Part shown: piece by piece, positions 16,683 to 24,691 of the stretch
Layout: every line of letters starts with the position of its first letter
How positions within the stretch are numbered: the stretch's first letter is position 1
NCBI GenBank assembly: GCA_022828145.1
Contig: JAJEJA010000102.1
Location: 1-32,948 of the forward strand
Direction: 5' to 3'
Source: Candidatus Poribacteria bacterium
GTDB taxonomy: Bacteria > Poribacteria > WGA-4E > WGA-3G
DNA length: 32,948 nt
Translations under genes and position numbers: made by a program
Notes under the pieces: generated by a model
The model's database searches: none
The model's input: the letters and a program-made list of their open reading frames with translations, nothing else
Told to the model about the DNA's origin: nothing

Positions 16683-16782
16683 AAGCGGACAGATCAGAAG
16701 ACGAACACAAATTCGTCAACGCCAATTACGTCGTAAGAAAAAGAAAAAAGCGGCTTTGAAAGAACTTTTGCAGAACCGTTAG
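16669..16782 (+). CDS. 37-residue Arg/Lys-rich microprotein
   Basis: The ATG at 16669 is preceded by a near-perfect AAGGAGG (16654-16660) at 8 bases, one of the best ribosome sites in the window. That is why this start is preferred over ATG 16663 or the longer open frame. The product is 37 residues with 16 Arg or Lys (MARSKSGQIRRRTQIRQ..., then a run of five Lys) and ends in a short leucine helix (KELLQN). It overlaps the end of the 360-residue gene by 14 bases in another frame, so the two are co-expressed. Neither family is recognised. Both are basic at the N-terminus, suggesting a shared RNA, DNA or ribosome target. Confidence 0.65.
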   Translation: MARSKSGQIRRRTQIRQRQLRRKKKKKAALKELLQNR

Positions 16783-16802
16783 TTACGTTTCTTGTTTTTT
16801 GC

Positions 16803-16840
16803 AGGCGGATGACAAGCTCCGCCTTCTTACGTTCTTTTTT
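16803..16840 (+). terminator. Rho-independent-like terminator
   Basis: AGGCGGA (16803-16809) pairs with TCCGCCT (16818-16824) around an 8-base loop. A T-rich tail follows, with TTTTTT at 16835-16840. It ends the 15600-16782 transcript. Confidence 0.65.
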
Positions 16841-16892
16841 GTAATGCTAAACGCAAAATACCCAAGAATTCCGAGATTATTCCACATTTTAT

Positions 16893-16921
16893 TTGACATT
16901 CTTGAATTCTGTGTGTATAAT
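16893..16921 (+). promoter_or_regulatory. Full-consensus promoter of the porin-imelysin-dihaem operon
   Basis: TTGACA (16893-16898), 17-bp spacer, TATAAT (16916-16921), an exact sigma70 consensus. The start would be near 16928, giving a leader of about 138 bases. A small dyad ATGAC-AAATTA-GTCAT lies right at the start site. Confidence 0.8.
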
Positions 16922-16963
16922 TAATGACAAATTAGTCATATTTCTTTGGCAGGCAATAAACAT

Positions 16964-16996
16964 ATTATCCGAATTAGGATAATGAGATTCGTTATC
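16964..16996 (+). promoter_or_regulatory. fur box: Fur-like operator
   Basis: GATAATGAGATTCGTTATC (16978-16996) matches the classical 19-bp Fur consensus GATAATGATAATCATTATC at 16 of 19 positions. It overlaps a second dyad, ATTATCC-GAATTA-GGATAAT (16964-16983), giving tandem half-sites. It lies about 50 bases downstream of the predicted start, so repression would act by roadblock or spreading. The genes downstream fit iron control. Confidence 0.65.
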
Positions 16997-17065
16997 AATA
17001 AGACAAAATAGATCCATCACAATAAGAGTACAAGTTTTCATATAGAGATGTAACAGGATATGATA

Positions 17066-18310
17066 ATGAGACTTAATATCAATTTAGGCAATATATTTAG
17101 AAAAACTATAGTCGTCTATCCGATTGTCGGATTGATGTTCTTATGTTGTCTTAATGCTATTGCTGAAAGCACGCCATTCTCAGTGTCAGGATATGGTGTC
17201 ATTAACTACGCGCATTATGACTGGGATATGGACCCAGATAGACGCGCAGCTGTTGATGTAGAACGGCTCGTTGTCGCACCAAAATACCGAATTAACGATT
17301 ATATCCGACTTGAAGCTGAATTAGAAATTGAACACGGCGGCACTGGCAGCACTATGGAATTTGACAAATTTGAAGAATTTGGAGAATTTGAAACCGAAAT
17401 TGAGAAAGGTGGCGAAGTCATCGTTGAAAAACTCGCTGCTGTATTCTCCTTTAAACCATCCTTCAACCTCAAGGTAGGACACATCATCGTACCCGTAGGA
17501 CTTGTCGCAAAACGGCATAGACCCCAACACTATTTTACAACAACACGTCCTGAAGCAGAAGCACATATCATCCCAACAATTTGGCACGAAACAGGTGTTG
17601 AAGTATTTGGGGTATTGGGTAATCTGAATTATCAAGCGCAAGTTATCAACGGTTTAGATTCAACAGGTTTTAGTTCTCGACATTGGATAGTACCTGGACA
17701 TCAATTGCGTTTTGAAACGGCAAACGCTGAAGCACCCGCTTTCGTTGGACGACTTGATCATGTGTTCAACGAAAACGCAATAATCGGAATTTCTGGCTAC
17801 TTTGGAGACACAGCAGCAAACCGTCCAAAGCCGGATGTAGATTTTGATGCTTATGTAGGTATCGCGAGTTTTCACGGGTTTTATGAAATGAATTCCGTGA
17901 AAATCCGCGGATTGCTGCTGTGGGGAACGCTTCAAAATGCTGAAGAACTCTCTCGTGTCAACAGAAGTCTCTCCAATAATCTAAATGTAAAACGTACACC
18001 GATTGGCAGTTCTGCACTCGGTTTTTATCTTGAACTTGGTTACGATATACTATCTTTTATCAGAGAAACAGAGACATCTTCACAGCAATTGGATGTATTT
18101 GCACGATTGGATTATTACGATACTATGGCAAGAGTTGAAAGCACAAGGTTCGACAATCCCCGATGGGAGAGAACTGCATGGACTTTCGGATTAAATTATC
18201 ACGTGCACCCAAAACTGGTTTTCAAGGGGCACTATTCGCTAAGACGATTAGCACAAGACGAACTAAATCAAGAAAATACATTCTCTCTTGGTTTAGGATT
18301 TCAATATTAA
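17066..18310 (+). CDS. Outer-membrane porin-like beta-barrel protein
   Basis: 414 residues from the ATG at 17066, which has CAGGA 8 bases upstream; an ATG at 17060 is in frame but too close. The signal peptide ends in LMFLCCLNAIA, near residue 33. The mature part alternates in a beta-barrel pattern and ends with an aromatic residue (LGLGFQY), the outer-membrane insertion signature. An acidic loop lies near 95-110 (MEFDKFEEFGEFETEIEKG). It resembles phosphate-selective and other uncharacterised porins; the specificity is unknown. It is first in the operon under the Fur-like box, before an imelysin lipoprotein and a di-haem lipoprotein, so passage of iron or an iron complex across the outer membrane is a reasonable inference. 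Confidence 0.75.
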   Translation: MRLNINLGNIFRKTIVVYPIVGLMFLCCLNAIAESTPFSVSGYGVINYAHYDWDMDPDRRAAVDVERLVVAPKYRINDYIRLEAELEIEHGGTGSTMEFDKFEEFGEFETEIEKGGEVIVEKLAAVFSFKPSFNLKVGHIIVPVGLVAKRHRPQHYFTTTRPEAEAHIIPTIWHETGVEVFGVLGNLNYQAQVINGLDSTGFSSRHWIVPGHQLRFETANAEAPAFVGRLDHVFNENAIIGISGYFGDTAANRPKPDVDFDAYVGIASFHGFYEMNSVKIRGLLLWGTLQNAEELSRVNRSLSNNLNVKRTPIGSSALGFYLELGYDILSFIRETETSSQQLDVFARLDYYDTMARVESTRFDNPRWERTAWTFGLNYHVHPKLVFKGHYSLRRLAQDELNQENTFSLGLGFQY

Positions 18311-18333
18311 TACTCCTATAGAGGGAGGGTGAA

Positions 18334-19437
18334 ATGAAACTATATAAAATAACGATTGTTTTCTGTTGTTTGATTATCACATTCGCGCTGATAGTAGGAT
18401 GTAGCGGAAATAATGAAGATGATGCAGGCGATGGTGATGATACAAAAGTTAGTGAAGCTTACGATGCTACAGATATTTTAAATCATTATGCAAATAATGT
18501 TATTTACGCCATTTATTCTGATCTGGATACCGAAGCGGGTGTCCTTTTAGATGCAGTAAAGGCTCTGCAAGAAGATCCATCCCAATCTAACCTTAAAGCT
18601 GCCCAAGAAGCATGGGTGGCAGCAAGAATGCCGTGGGAAAGAAGTGAAGCATTTCTGTTTGGACCTGTTGATACGCAAGGACTTGACCCTGCGTTAGATA
18701 GTTGGCCCGTTGATCGTGTCAGTCTTCAAAAAGTTCTGGATGGAAACGACGAATTGACGACCAATTATGTCAAAAACGAGTTAGAAGATACACAAAAAGG
18801 GTTTCACACTATAGAGTACTTACTTTTTCGAGAAGGGGATAAACGCCAAGCATCTGATATGACTGATAGAGAATTAGATTATCTTCTTGCATCAACAATG
18901 AACCTTAAAGATAGTACCGCTCAACTTGCAAACGCTTGGGCACCTAACGGAGAAAACTTCGTTAACACGATTGCGTCAGCTGGTGAAGGAAACAGTGTGT
19001 ATCGCTCACAGAGCGCAGCATTACAAGAAATGATAGATGGTATGATTGTGATTGCTGATGAAGTAGCAAACGGTAAAATCTCTGACCCGTTCAACGAAGA
19101 AGACACAACGCTTGTGGAATCCCAATTTAGTTTCAACTCTATCGCTGATTTCCAAAACAATATCAGAGGAATACAAGCTGTTTACACAGGATTTTTTAAA
19201 AGTGATGGTTCCGGTTTAGATGAATTCGTCAGCAGTAAAAATAGCGAACTGGATACCCGTTTTAAGACTGAAGTGCAAGCAGCTATTGATGCAATCGGAG
19301 CTATTCCAAATCCTTTCCGTGATGCGATTACAAATGATCGTCCTGCAGTTCAAGCAGCTATTGACGCTGTCGGTACTGTCCATATATCTCTGCAGCAAGA
19401 TATACTCGCTCTTATTGGAGAAAGCAAGTTTAAATAG
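18334..19437 (+). CDS. Imelysin-family lipoprotein (IrpA/EfeO-like)
   Basis: 367 residues. The lipobox IVG-C23 marks a lipoprotein anchored in a membrane facing the periplasm. The imelysin GxHxxE motif is present as G156-F-H158-T-I-E161. The fold is helical, with KAAQEAWVAARMPWERSEAF near 90. The family (formerly peptidase M75) is linked to iron uptake and is not thought to be a protease. The last 60 residues hold two similar helices (VQAAIDAIGAIPNPF and VQAAIDAVGTVHISL), a short internal duplication. A strong GGGAGG precedes the ATG. It sits 23 bases after the porin and 9 bases before the di-haem gene. Confidence 0.9.
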   Translation: MKLYKITIVFCCLIITFALIVGCSGNNEDDAGDGDDTKVSEAYDATDILNHYANNVIYAIYSDLDTEAGVLLDAVKALQEDPSQSNLKAAQEAWVAARMPWERSEAFLFGPVDTQGLDPALDSWPVDRVSLQKVLDGNDELTTNYVKNELEDTQKGFHTIEYLLFREGDKRQASDMTDRELDYLLASTMNLKDSTAQLANAWAPNGENFVNTIASAGEGNSVYRSQSAALQEMIDGMIVIADEVANGKISDPFNEEDTTLVESQFSFNSIADFQNNIRGIQAVYTGFFKSDGSGLDEFVSSKNSELDTRFKTEVQAAIDAIGAIPNPFRDAITNDRPAVQAAIDAVGTVHISLQQDILALIGESKFK

Positions 19438-19446
19438 CTTAAAACC

Positions 19447-20865
19447 ATGAAGTTTTATATCACATTTTTTGCCTTTATACTGATATTATCCATCCTAATC
19501 GGGTGTAATGTGGATCAACCGACGGATGTTTCTACTTCCAGTATACCAATAGATGCTACTAGTGCGCTATCGGGAGGAGACACAACGATTCTGAGCGAAT
19601 CGAGCCATGCATTCTCAACACCAGCCCCCAATCTTTCCGCTGACGCACTTGAGAAACATCTTGATGGAGACTTAGAATTTGAAGCAATATTTGTCACTGC
19701 ACCTGCTGAGGTAAACCCTGGTTTAGGTCCTATCTACAACAATATTACATGCATAAACTGCCATGTGCGTGATGGTCGTGGAAAACCACCAACTGTTGAT
19801 GAAAAATTTGTCTCTATGCTCTTTAGACTTAGCCTACCAAATGGTGAGAACGGTGAAACTGGACAATCGCCAATTCCAGTACCCCCAATTCCAGTACCTG
19901 GATTCGGCACTCAGTTGAATAACCGCGCGATTTACGGGACACCCTCTGAAGGGACGGTCATAATTGAATATTCTGAGCAAACTTTGACAACAGCAGATGG
20001 GGCACGTATACATCTACGTTATCCAGATTATACCCTTACAGATACTTATAAACCTATCCCTGAGAATGTAGAAGTTTCACCCCGCGTAGCACCTGTTGTC
20101 TTTGGACTCGGATTGTTAGAAGCCATACCTGAAGAAACTATATTAACTTATGCTGATGAAGAGGATGTAAACGGAGATGGAATCTCTGGGAAACCAAATT
20201 ATGTTTGGGATGTTGTAGAAAAAAGATACAAACTCGGACGTTTCGGATGGAAAGCCAATCAGCCGAATCTACTTCAACAGGTTGCTTCCGCGTATCATGA
20301 TGATATGGGTCTGACCACTTCACTGTTCCCCTTAGAAAACTCTCACGGTCAATCACAACTGAAACAGAATCCTACATCCCCTGAAGTGAGCGACGAAATA
20401 TTAGATGTTGTGACTTTCTATGTGCAAACGTTAGCAGTTCCGGCAAGACGAGATGTAAACGATCCGCAGGTGATGCACGGTGAACAACTTTTCGCACAAG
20501 CACAGTGTGCAGATTGTCATATACCGACATTGAGAACGGGTGTATTACCCGGAGTACCTTCTGTCAGCAACCAAACCATTCACGCTTATACGGATATGTT
20601 GTTGCACGATATGGGACCTGATTTAGCAGATAATCGTCCCGATTTTCGGGCAAGTGGAAGTGAATGGCGGACACCGCCTTTATGGGGTATCGGTTTGGTC
20701 AGAACAGTTAATGGACATACGAATTTTCTACATGATGGTAGAGCACGAGATCTGATGGAGGCAATACTCTGGCACGGCGGTGAAGCAGAGAAATCCCGAC
20801 AGATGACTCTGCAGATGACGACTGAAGAAAGAGATGCGCTCATTGCATTCTTAGAGTCTCTTTAG
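19447..20865 (+). CDS. Di-haem c-type cytochrome lipoprotein, DUF1111 (DHOR) family
   Basis: 472 residues. The lipobox LIG-C20 gives a periplasmic lipoprotein. Two c-type haem sites are present: C102-I-N-C-H106 and C354-A-D-C-H358. The C-terminal part carries the family pattern DMGPDLADNRPDFRASGSEW ... FLHDGRARDLMEAILWHGGE. DUF1111 proteins are di-haem oxidoreductases related to MauG-type peroxidases and are commonly found beside imelysin genes. A role in oxidising or reducing iron during uptake is plausible but not shown. Both haem sites are intact. The promoter is shared with the porin. Confidence 0.9.
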   Translation: MKFYITFFAFILILSILIGCNVDQPTDVSTSSIPIDATSALSGGDTTILSESSHAFSTPAPNLSADALEKHLDGDLEFEAIFVTAPAEVNPGLGPIYNNITCINCHVRDGRGKPPTVDEKFVSMLFRLSLPNGENGETGQSPIPVPPIPVPGFGTQLNNRAIYGTPSEGTVIIEYSEQTLTTADGARIHLRYPDYTLTDTYKPIPENVEVSPRVAPVVFGLGLLEAIPEETILTYADEEDVNGDGISGKPNYVWDVVEKRYKLGRFGWKANQPNLLQQVASAYHDDMGLTTSLFPLENSHGQSQLKQNPTSPEVSDEILDVVTFYVQTLAVPARRDVNDPQVMHGEQLFAQAQCADCHIPTLRTGVLPGVPSVSNQTIHAYTDMLLHDMGPDLADNRPDFRASGSEWRTPPLWGIGLVRTVNGHTNFLHDGRARDLMEAILWHGGEAEKSRQMTLQMTTEERDALIAFLESL

Positions 20866-20885
20866 TTGTTAGCATTCCTTTTATG

Positions 20886-21020
20886 GTAGGTTTTATGAGC
20901 AGCATAATGCATAATAATTTACTTGTATTTTTCTTAAAACAGTGATATAATTATTATGAGAGTTTGGTGGCGGATTGCCGGGGAACCCCAATTCCTCCCG
21001 CCACCCTCAACCCAACCTAC
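20886..21020. repeat. Hairpin-containing intergenic element flanked by GTAGGTT/AACCTAC
   Basis: GTAGGTT (20886-20892) and AACCTAC (21014-21020) form short inverted ends. Inside, GGTGGCGG (20966-20973) pairs with CCGCCACC (20998-21005), with GGGGAACCCC within the loop. It lies between convergent genes (the di-haem gene and the rhodanese) and could act as a bidirectional terminator, although no T-run follows. Confidence 0.55.
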
Positions 21021-21109
21021 ATAAAAAATGCTATATAATCATTTAGAAATGGTATAATATGTGTCAGTATTTGGAATGGATATCGTTATGAAATGCGATA
21101 TGAGCAGCC

Positions 21110-21553
21110 TTAATAACGCTGCATGTCTTGATCAATTTCGCATGCCCATTTATCTATACCCCCCACAAGACTTAGTGTAGACTTAAAACCGAGTTGTTGT
21201 AGCAAGTATGCTGCATCAAGACTCCGCATCCCCTTGTGACAATAGACGACGATCTCGTCTGCAGGCGAAAGTTCTCCGAACCGTCTCGGTAGTTCCCCAA
21301 GCGGTATAGAGACTGCCCCATCAAGATGCACCACCTGAAATTCCCAGTCATCTCTCACATCCAGAAGAATAAAATCCCTACCTATGTCCATCTTATGCTT
21401 TAGTTCATAAGGATAGATCGTGTATTCTTCCGGATCTATCGGTAAGATGGCTTCTTCTGCACTTGGGGCTGCTTTAGGAATATAGGTGTCATCGGAATTC
21501 TTTCGGAATCTATTCCAAATATTCTCAAATGCTTGCTTAACATACTTCAACAT
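21110..21553 (-). CDS. Rhodanese-domain protein
   Basis: 147 residues with one rhodanese domain (about 45-145). The catalytic loop CHKGMR starts at C105; LLDVRDDWEFQVVHLDGAVSIP and LVGGIDKWA are standard family motifs. The enzyme would carry sulphur as a persulphide on Cys105 (thiosulphate sulphurtransferase-like). The N-terminal 40 residues are basic-amphipathic (MLKYVKQAFENIWNRFRKN), without a clear signal peptide, so it is cytoplasmic or loosely membrane-bound. It starts 33 bases after the TonB receptor stop on the same strand, so they probably share a transcript; the functional link is unclear. Confidence 0.88.
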   Translation of the reverse strand: MLKYVKQAFENIWNRFRKNSDDTYIPKAAPSAEEAILPIDPEEYTIYPYELKHKMDIGRDFILLDVRDDWEFQVVHLDGAVSIPLGELPRRFGELSPADEIVVYCHKGMRSLDAAYLLQQLGFKSTLSLVGGIDKWACEIDQDMQRY

Positions 21554-21586
21554 ATCTCACGCTTCAAACCTACAATGTAATCCTAA

Positions 21587-23602
21587 CTAAAACGTTAGTG
21601 TTATACCCAATGTCGGAACAATTGGCAATAGTGGTTCAGATTCTACCGAACAATCAATTAACTGATTGGTGTTTTCGTCTCTTATTTCGCTGAATGCATA
21701 TTGGTCAATGTTGGAACGATTATATAAATTGAGTATTTGGAAATACCATGAAAGCGACCATCGTTTATATATACTCCGTTTTGTAATCCGAAAATCGAGA
21801 CTGTGATAGGGTGGTAATCTTTCTGCATGCGGTTCACCAAACTGTCTGTTACAATTGGTATCTATTTTTTCGTGTATTAGAGGTGTTCGGGGTGTTCCCG
21901 TGTTGAATCGCCAACTCACATATAGCAGCCATGACGGTGCAAACTGATAGTTACTGTTCAAGTAAATTGAATGTCTTCGGTCAGACTCACGATAAATCGT
22001 TCTCCCTCCAGTCTCCTCCTCAGCGATACCAAATGCGTAACCGAGACTCCAAGACAAACGATTTGAGACTGCATGCGTCGTGAACAGATCAAATCCCTTG
22101 ACATCTGCAGTATCAAGCGGAGTGAACACTTGGGTCTGTCTCCCAAATTCTCTGAGTCTCCCAACCAAATTGTCATAATGTTTGTAATAACCTTCGAGCT
22201 TAATTAGAAGGTTGTTAGCTACATTGTACTCAAAACCGAGGATATAGTGTATGGACTGTTCTGCAGAACCGGCAGTAGCGATACCGTCTTCCACTGGTAA
22301 TGAAACCAGGTCAATAGGTTGATGATAAATACCCCATGCACCTCGCAATATAAGATTGTCATTTGCTTGGAAAGCCAACGCTATCCGAGGTCCGATTTCA
22401 TAGTTAGATACACCATCCAATCGAGAGTCCTGATAAATAAAACGTCCACCGACATTCAGTGCAAGTTTAGCATGTATTTGCCATTCATCTTGAAGAAAGA
22501 ACTTAATATCATTACCGCTCTGATTTATGTTAACGTCTATTTCATCATAATTGTTTATACCAGCAATACGTTCTTTCGCAAAATAGTCATATTTTGCATC
22601 CGACCATCTCCACTCAACGCCGCTTCGGATTGTATGTTGAGCGTGAACGTTGGAAGTAAGTTCTACCTTTGTTCCATAATATAACAAGTCCCGATTATCA
22701 AAATCAGCAACTCCTGCTTCTTTCTCTTGTCCAGATGAACCGCCATATAAATAGACATCTGTCCAATGATTTGTCCCGAATATATGCCGCCAATTCAGCC
22801 ACGTTGTTAAGTTATCATAGTTAGACTCTAAATTATTGCTGACATCATCAGCACGTACAAGGTTATAGTCCCAACCGTATAACCCGTTAAGTGTCAGCGT
22901 GTCAGCGTCTGTTAATTGCAGTTTAAACTTTCCGTATACATCTGAGTATTGTGGTTTATATCTGTCATCAATATCAGTGAGTGCAAGGATAAGATCAACG
23001 TAACCGCGGCGTGCAGATAGTATCCATCCCCCTCTATCGGTTAAGGGTCCTTCAATCTGAGCAGTTGCATTGATGAGGTCTAATCCGAAATTCGCTGAGA
23101 CTTTTTCTCTGTTTGGTTCTTTTGAGGTAAGGTCAAATACACCCGACATTTTCTGTCCGTACTCAGCTGGAAATCCTCCCATCAGAAGGTCAGCCCGTTG
23201 AATTAACCCAAGTCCAACAATTGAGATTGCCCCCCCGAAATCTTGTAAATGGTAAGGATTATAGAGTTCAATTCCGTCTAATCTGACTGCGACACCGTCC
23301 TTTTCCCCGCCTCTGACACTAAAACGTGCACTAAAGTCGCTTGCTGTCACCCCAGGAAATATGTGTCCTGACCGCATTATATCATTATCTATTAGAGGGA
23401 ATTGTTCAATTTCTGTCTTAGAAATTGAAATTTGTGGTGTAGCCCCTTCATAGATTGTAAATTTTCCGGGTGTAACGACTATCTTATCAAGCTGTATCGG
23501 TTCTTGGTCTTCCTCTGCCCCAACCGGCAGTAGGAAAGCTGTAAGCGTAACAAGTGTAAAAATGAGGAATATAGTAATATGCGTTAACCTGAGATTGAAC
23601 AT
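21587..23602 (-). CDS. TonB-dependent outer-membrane receptor
   Basis: 671 residues. The signal peptide ends in LTAFLLPVGA (about residue 28). A TonB-box-like DKIVVTPG lies near 38-46, followed by a plug domain with FSVRGGEKDGVAVRLDGIEL and GFPAEYGQKMSGVFDL. The rest is a beta-barrel ending in an aromatic (PTLGITLTF). No carboxypeptidase-like repeat domain precedes the plug. Such receptors import chelated iron, cobalamin or other scarce ligands with energy from TonB; the ligand is not readable here. AAGGA lies 6 bases from the ATG. A sigma70-type promoter overlapped by a Fur-like palindrome suggests iron control. The rhodanese gene follows. Confidence 0.9.
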   Translation of the reverse strand: MFNLRLTHITIFLIFTLVTLTAFLLPVGAEEDQEPIQLDKIVVTPGKFTIYEGATPQISISKTEIEQFPLIDNDIMRSGHIFPGVTASDFSARFSVRGGEKDGVAVRLDGIELYNPYHLQDFGGAISIVGLGLIQRADLLMGGFPAEYGQKMSGVFDLTSKEPNREKVSANFGLDLINATAQIEGPLTDRGGWILSARRGYVDLILALTDIDDRYKPQYSDVYGKFKLQLTDADTLTLNGLYGWDYNLVRADDVSNNLESNYDNLTTWLNWRHIFGTNHWTDVYLYGGSSGQEKEAGVADFDNRDLLYYGTKVELTSNVHAQHTIRSGVEWRWSDAKYDYFAKERIAGINNYDEIDVNINQSGNDIKFFLQDEWQIHAKLALNVGGRFIYQDSRLDGVSNYEIGPRIALAFQANDNLILRGAWGIYHQPIDLVSLPVEDGIATAGSAEQSIHYILGFEYNVANNLLIKLEGYYKHYDNLVGRLREFGRQTQVFTPLDTADVKGFDLFTTHAVSNRLSWSLGYAFGIAEEETGGRTIYRESDRRHSIYLNSNYQFAPSWLLYVSWRFNTGTPRTPLIHEKIDTNCNRQFGEPHAERLPPYHSLDFRITKRSIYKRWSLSWYFQILNLYNRSNIDQYAFSEIRDENTNQLIDCSVESEPLLPIVPTLGITLTF

Positions 23603-23625
23603 TTAACATCCTTCATGAGCAGATT

Positions 23626-23648
23626 GAATGATATAGATTATAACATTC
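23626..23648 (-). promoter_or_regulatory. Palindromic operator over the TonB-receptor -10
   Basis: GAATGATATA-GAT-TATAACATTC, with 10-bp arms carrying one mismatch, covers the -10 hexamer. Its centre, TGATATAGATTATAA, matches the Fur 7-1-7 pattern (TGATAAT-N-ATTATCA) at 11 of 14 positions. Confidence 0.45.
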
Positions 23649-23666
23649 TAAAGGGAGGTATGTCAA
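23637..23666 (-). promoter_or_regulatory. Promoter of the TonB-receptor-rhodanese operon
   Basis: On the minus strand TTGACA (23666-23661), 18-bp spacer, TATAAT (23642-23637). Start expected near 23630, about 28 bases before the ATG at 23602. Confidence 0.75.
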
Positions 23667-23683
23667 GATTAGTAGTGTGTTGT

Positions 23684-23701
23684 GGGTGTGTAAATCTTCA
23701 A
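23684..23701 (-). promoter_or_regulatory. Conserved upstream box, copy 3 (TonB receptor)
   Basis: On the minus strand TTGAAGATTTACACACCC. The CACACCC end is 17 bp from the -35 and 41 bp from the -10. The right half matches the shared box; the left half is diverged. Confidence 0.45.
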
Positions 23702-23757
23702 AAAAGCGTGTAAAAAAGCTGAAACCTGAAGACTGAAAACCCAAAACTGCAATTCGC

Positions 23758-23786
23758 TTGACAACATATACCATAAATAGTATACT
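23758..23786 (+). promoter_or_regulatory. Promoter upstream of the SDR gene
   Basis: TTGACA (23758-23763), 17-bp spacer, TATACT (23781-23786). Start expected near 23793, 62 bases before the ATG. Confidence 0.7.
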
Positions 23787-23854
23787 TAATTTTAGACACA
23801 ATAGATTGCACATTTTGAAAGGATAGAGGATAAAACATTCCTCATAATAAATGC

Positions 23855-24646
23855 ATGGAACTTGGTCTTACAAACAAAATAGCGGTAGTCGGGGCATCAA
23901 GTAAAGGATTAGGAAAAGCAATAGCACTCGGTTTGGCTTACGAAGGGGCAAGAGTCACTATCTGTGCAAGAGACAACGAAGTGTTAGAACAGACCGCTGA
24001 CGAAATTCGAGAGAAAACAGAAACCGAAGTGTTGGCAATTCCGACAGATGTTAGCCAACCAGATCAGGTAGAAATACTGATGGCCAGAACAATTTCGCAT
24101 TTCGGTGGTATTGACATTTTAGTAAATAACGCAGGTGGACCGAGAGCAGGAAGATTCGATGACCTGTCAGCAGAAGACTATCACGATGCCGTGAATCTGA
24201 ATTTGATGAGTACAATCAACATGAGTAGGGCAGTTGTTCCATGGATGCGGAAACGAGGCGGTGGACGGATTATCAACCTTACATCCGTTTCTGTAAAACA
24301 GCCTGTAGATGGATTGATGCTTTCCAATATGGCACGAACCGGAGTCATTGGATTCGCAAAAACGCTTGCAACCGAACTTGCTCCCGACAAAATATTGGTC
24401 AATAACGTCTGTCCAGGGATTATTTTCACTGATAGAATTAAACAGTTGGCATCTGTAAGATCTGAGGAGTCAGGTATAACCTATGATCAAGCACTTGAGA
24501 ATATGACTGCCAATATACCACTCGGGAGAATTGGAGATCCTGAAGAATTTGCAAACTTAGTCGTTTTCCTCGCTTCAGAAAAGTCCAGTTATATCACTGG
24601 AACAACCATACAGGTAGATGGAGGTATGGTAAAATCGTTACTCTGA
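23855..24646 (+). CDS. Atypical short-chain dehydrogenase/reductase
   Basis: 263 residues with a complete Rossmann fold. The cofactor loop GASSKGLG (13-20), NNAGG (91-95), the catalytic-region Ser in TSVS (143-146) and the terminal SSYITGTTIQVDGGM are all present. The active-site YxxxK is missing: aligning RTGVIGFAKTLA with the usual KAGLIGFSKSLA puts Ser157 at the Tyr position and Arg161 at the Lys position. A known subgroup of FabG-like SDRs has such imperfect tetrads, so this is likely a family trait rather than damage. The substrate is unknown. No good ribosome site is seen at the ATG, but the reading frame supports this start. The glycosyltransferase begins 45 bases downstream. Confidence 0.88.
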   Translation: MELGLTNKIAVVGASSKGLGKAIALGLAYEGARVTICARDNEVLEQTADEIREKTETEVLAIPTDVSQPDQVEILMARTISHFGGIDILVNNAGGPRAGRFDDLSAEDYHDAVNLNLMSTINMSRAVVPWMRKRGGGRIINLTSVSVKQPVDGLMLSNMARTGVIGFAKTLATELAPDKILVNNVCPGIIFTDRIKQLASVRSEESGITYDQALENMTANIPLGRIGDPEEFANLVVFLASEKSSYITGTTIQVDGGMVKSLL

Positions 24647-24691
24647 TTTTACGCGGTTTGCCAATACAATATAAATAGAGCGTGATGGATA

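Noticed and set aside
20941..21020. tRNA or small RNA gene at the GC-rich hairpin
   Set aside because: The folded region has no cloverleaf or T-loop consensus; it looks like a palindromic intergenic element.
22319..22684. 121-codon open frame on the plus strand
   Set aside because: It lies entirely opposite the TonB receptor and has no ribosome site; an antisense shadow.
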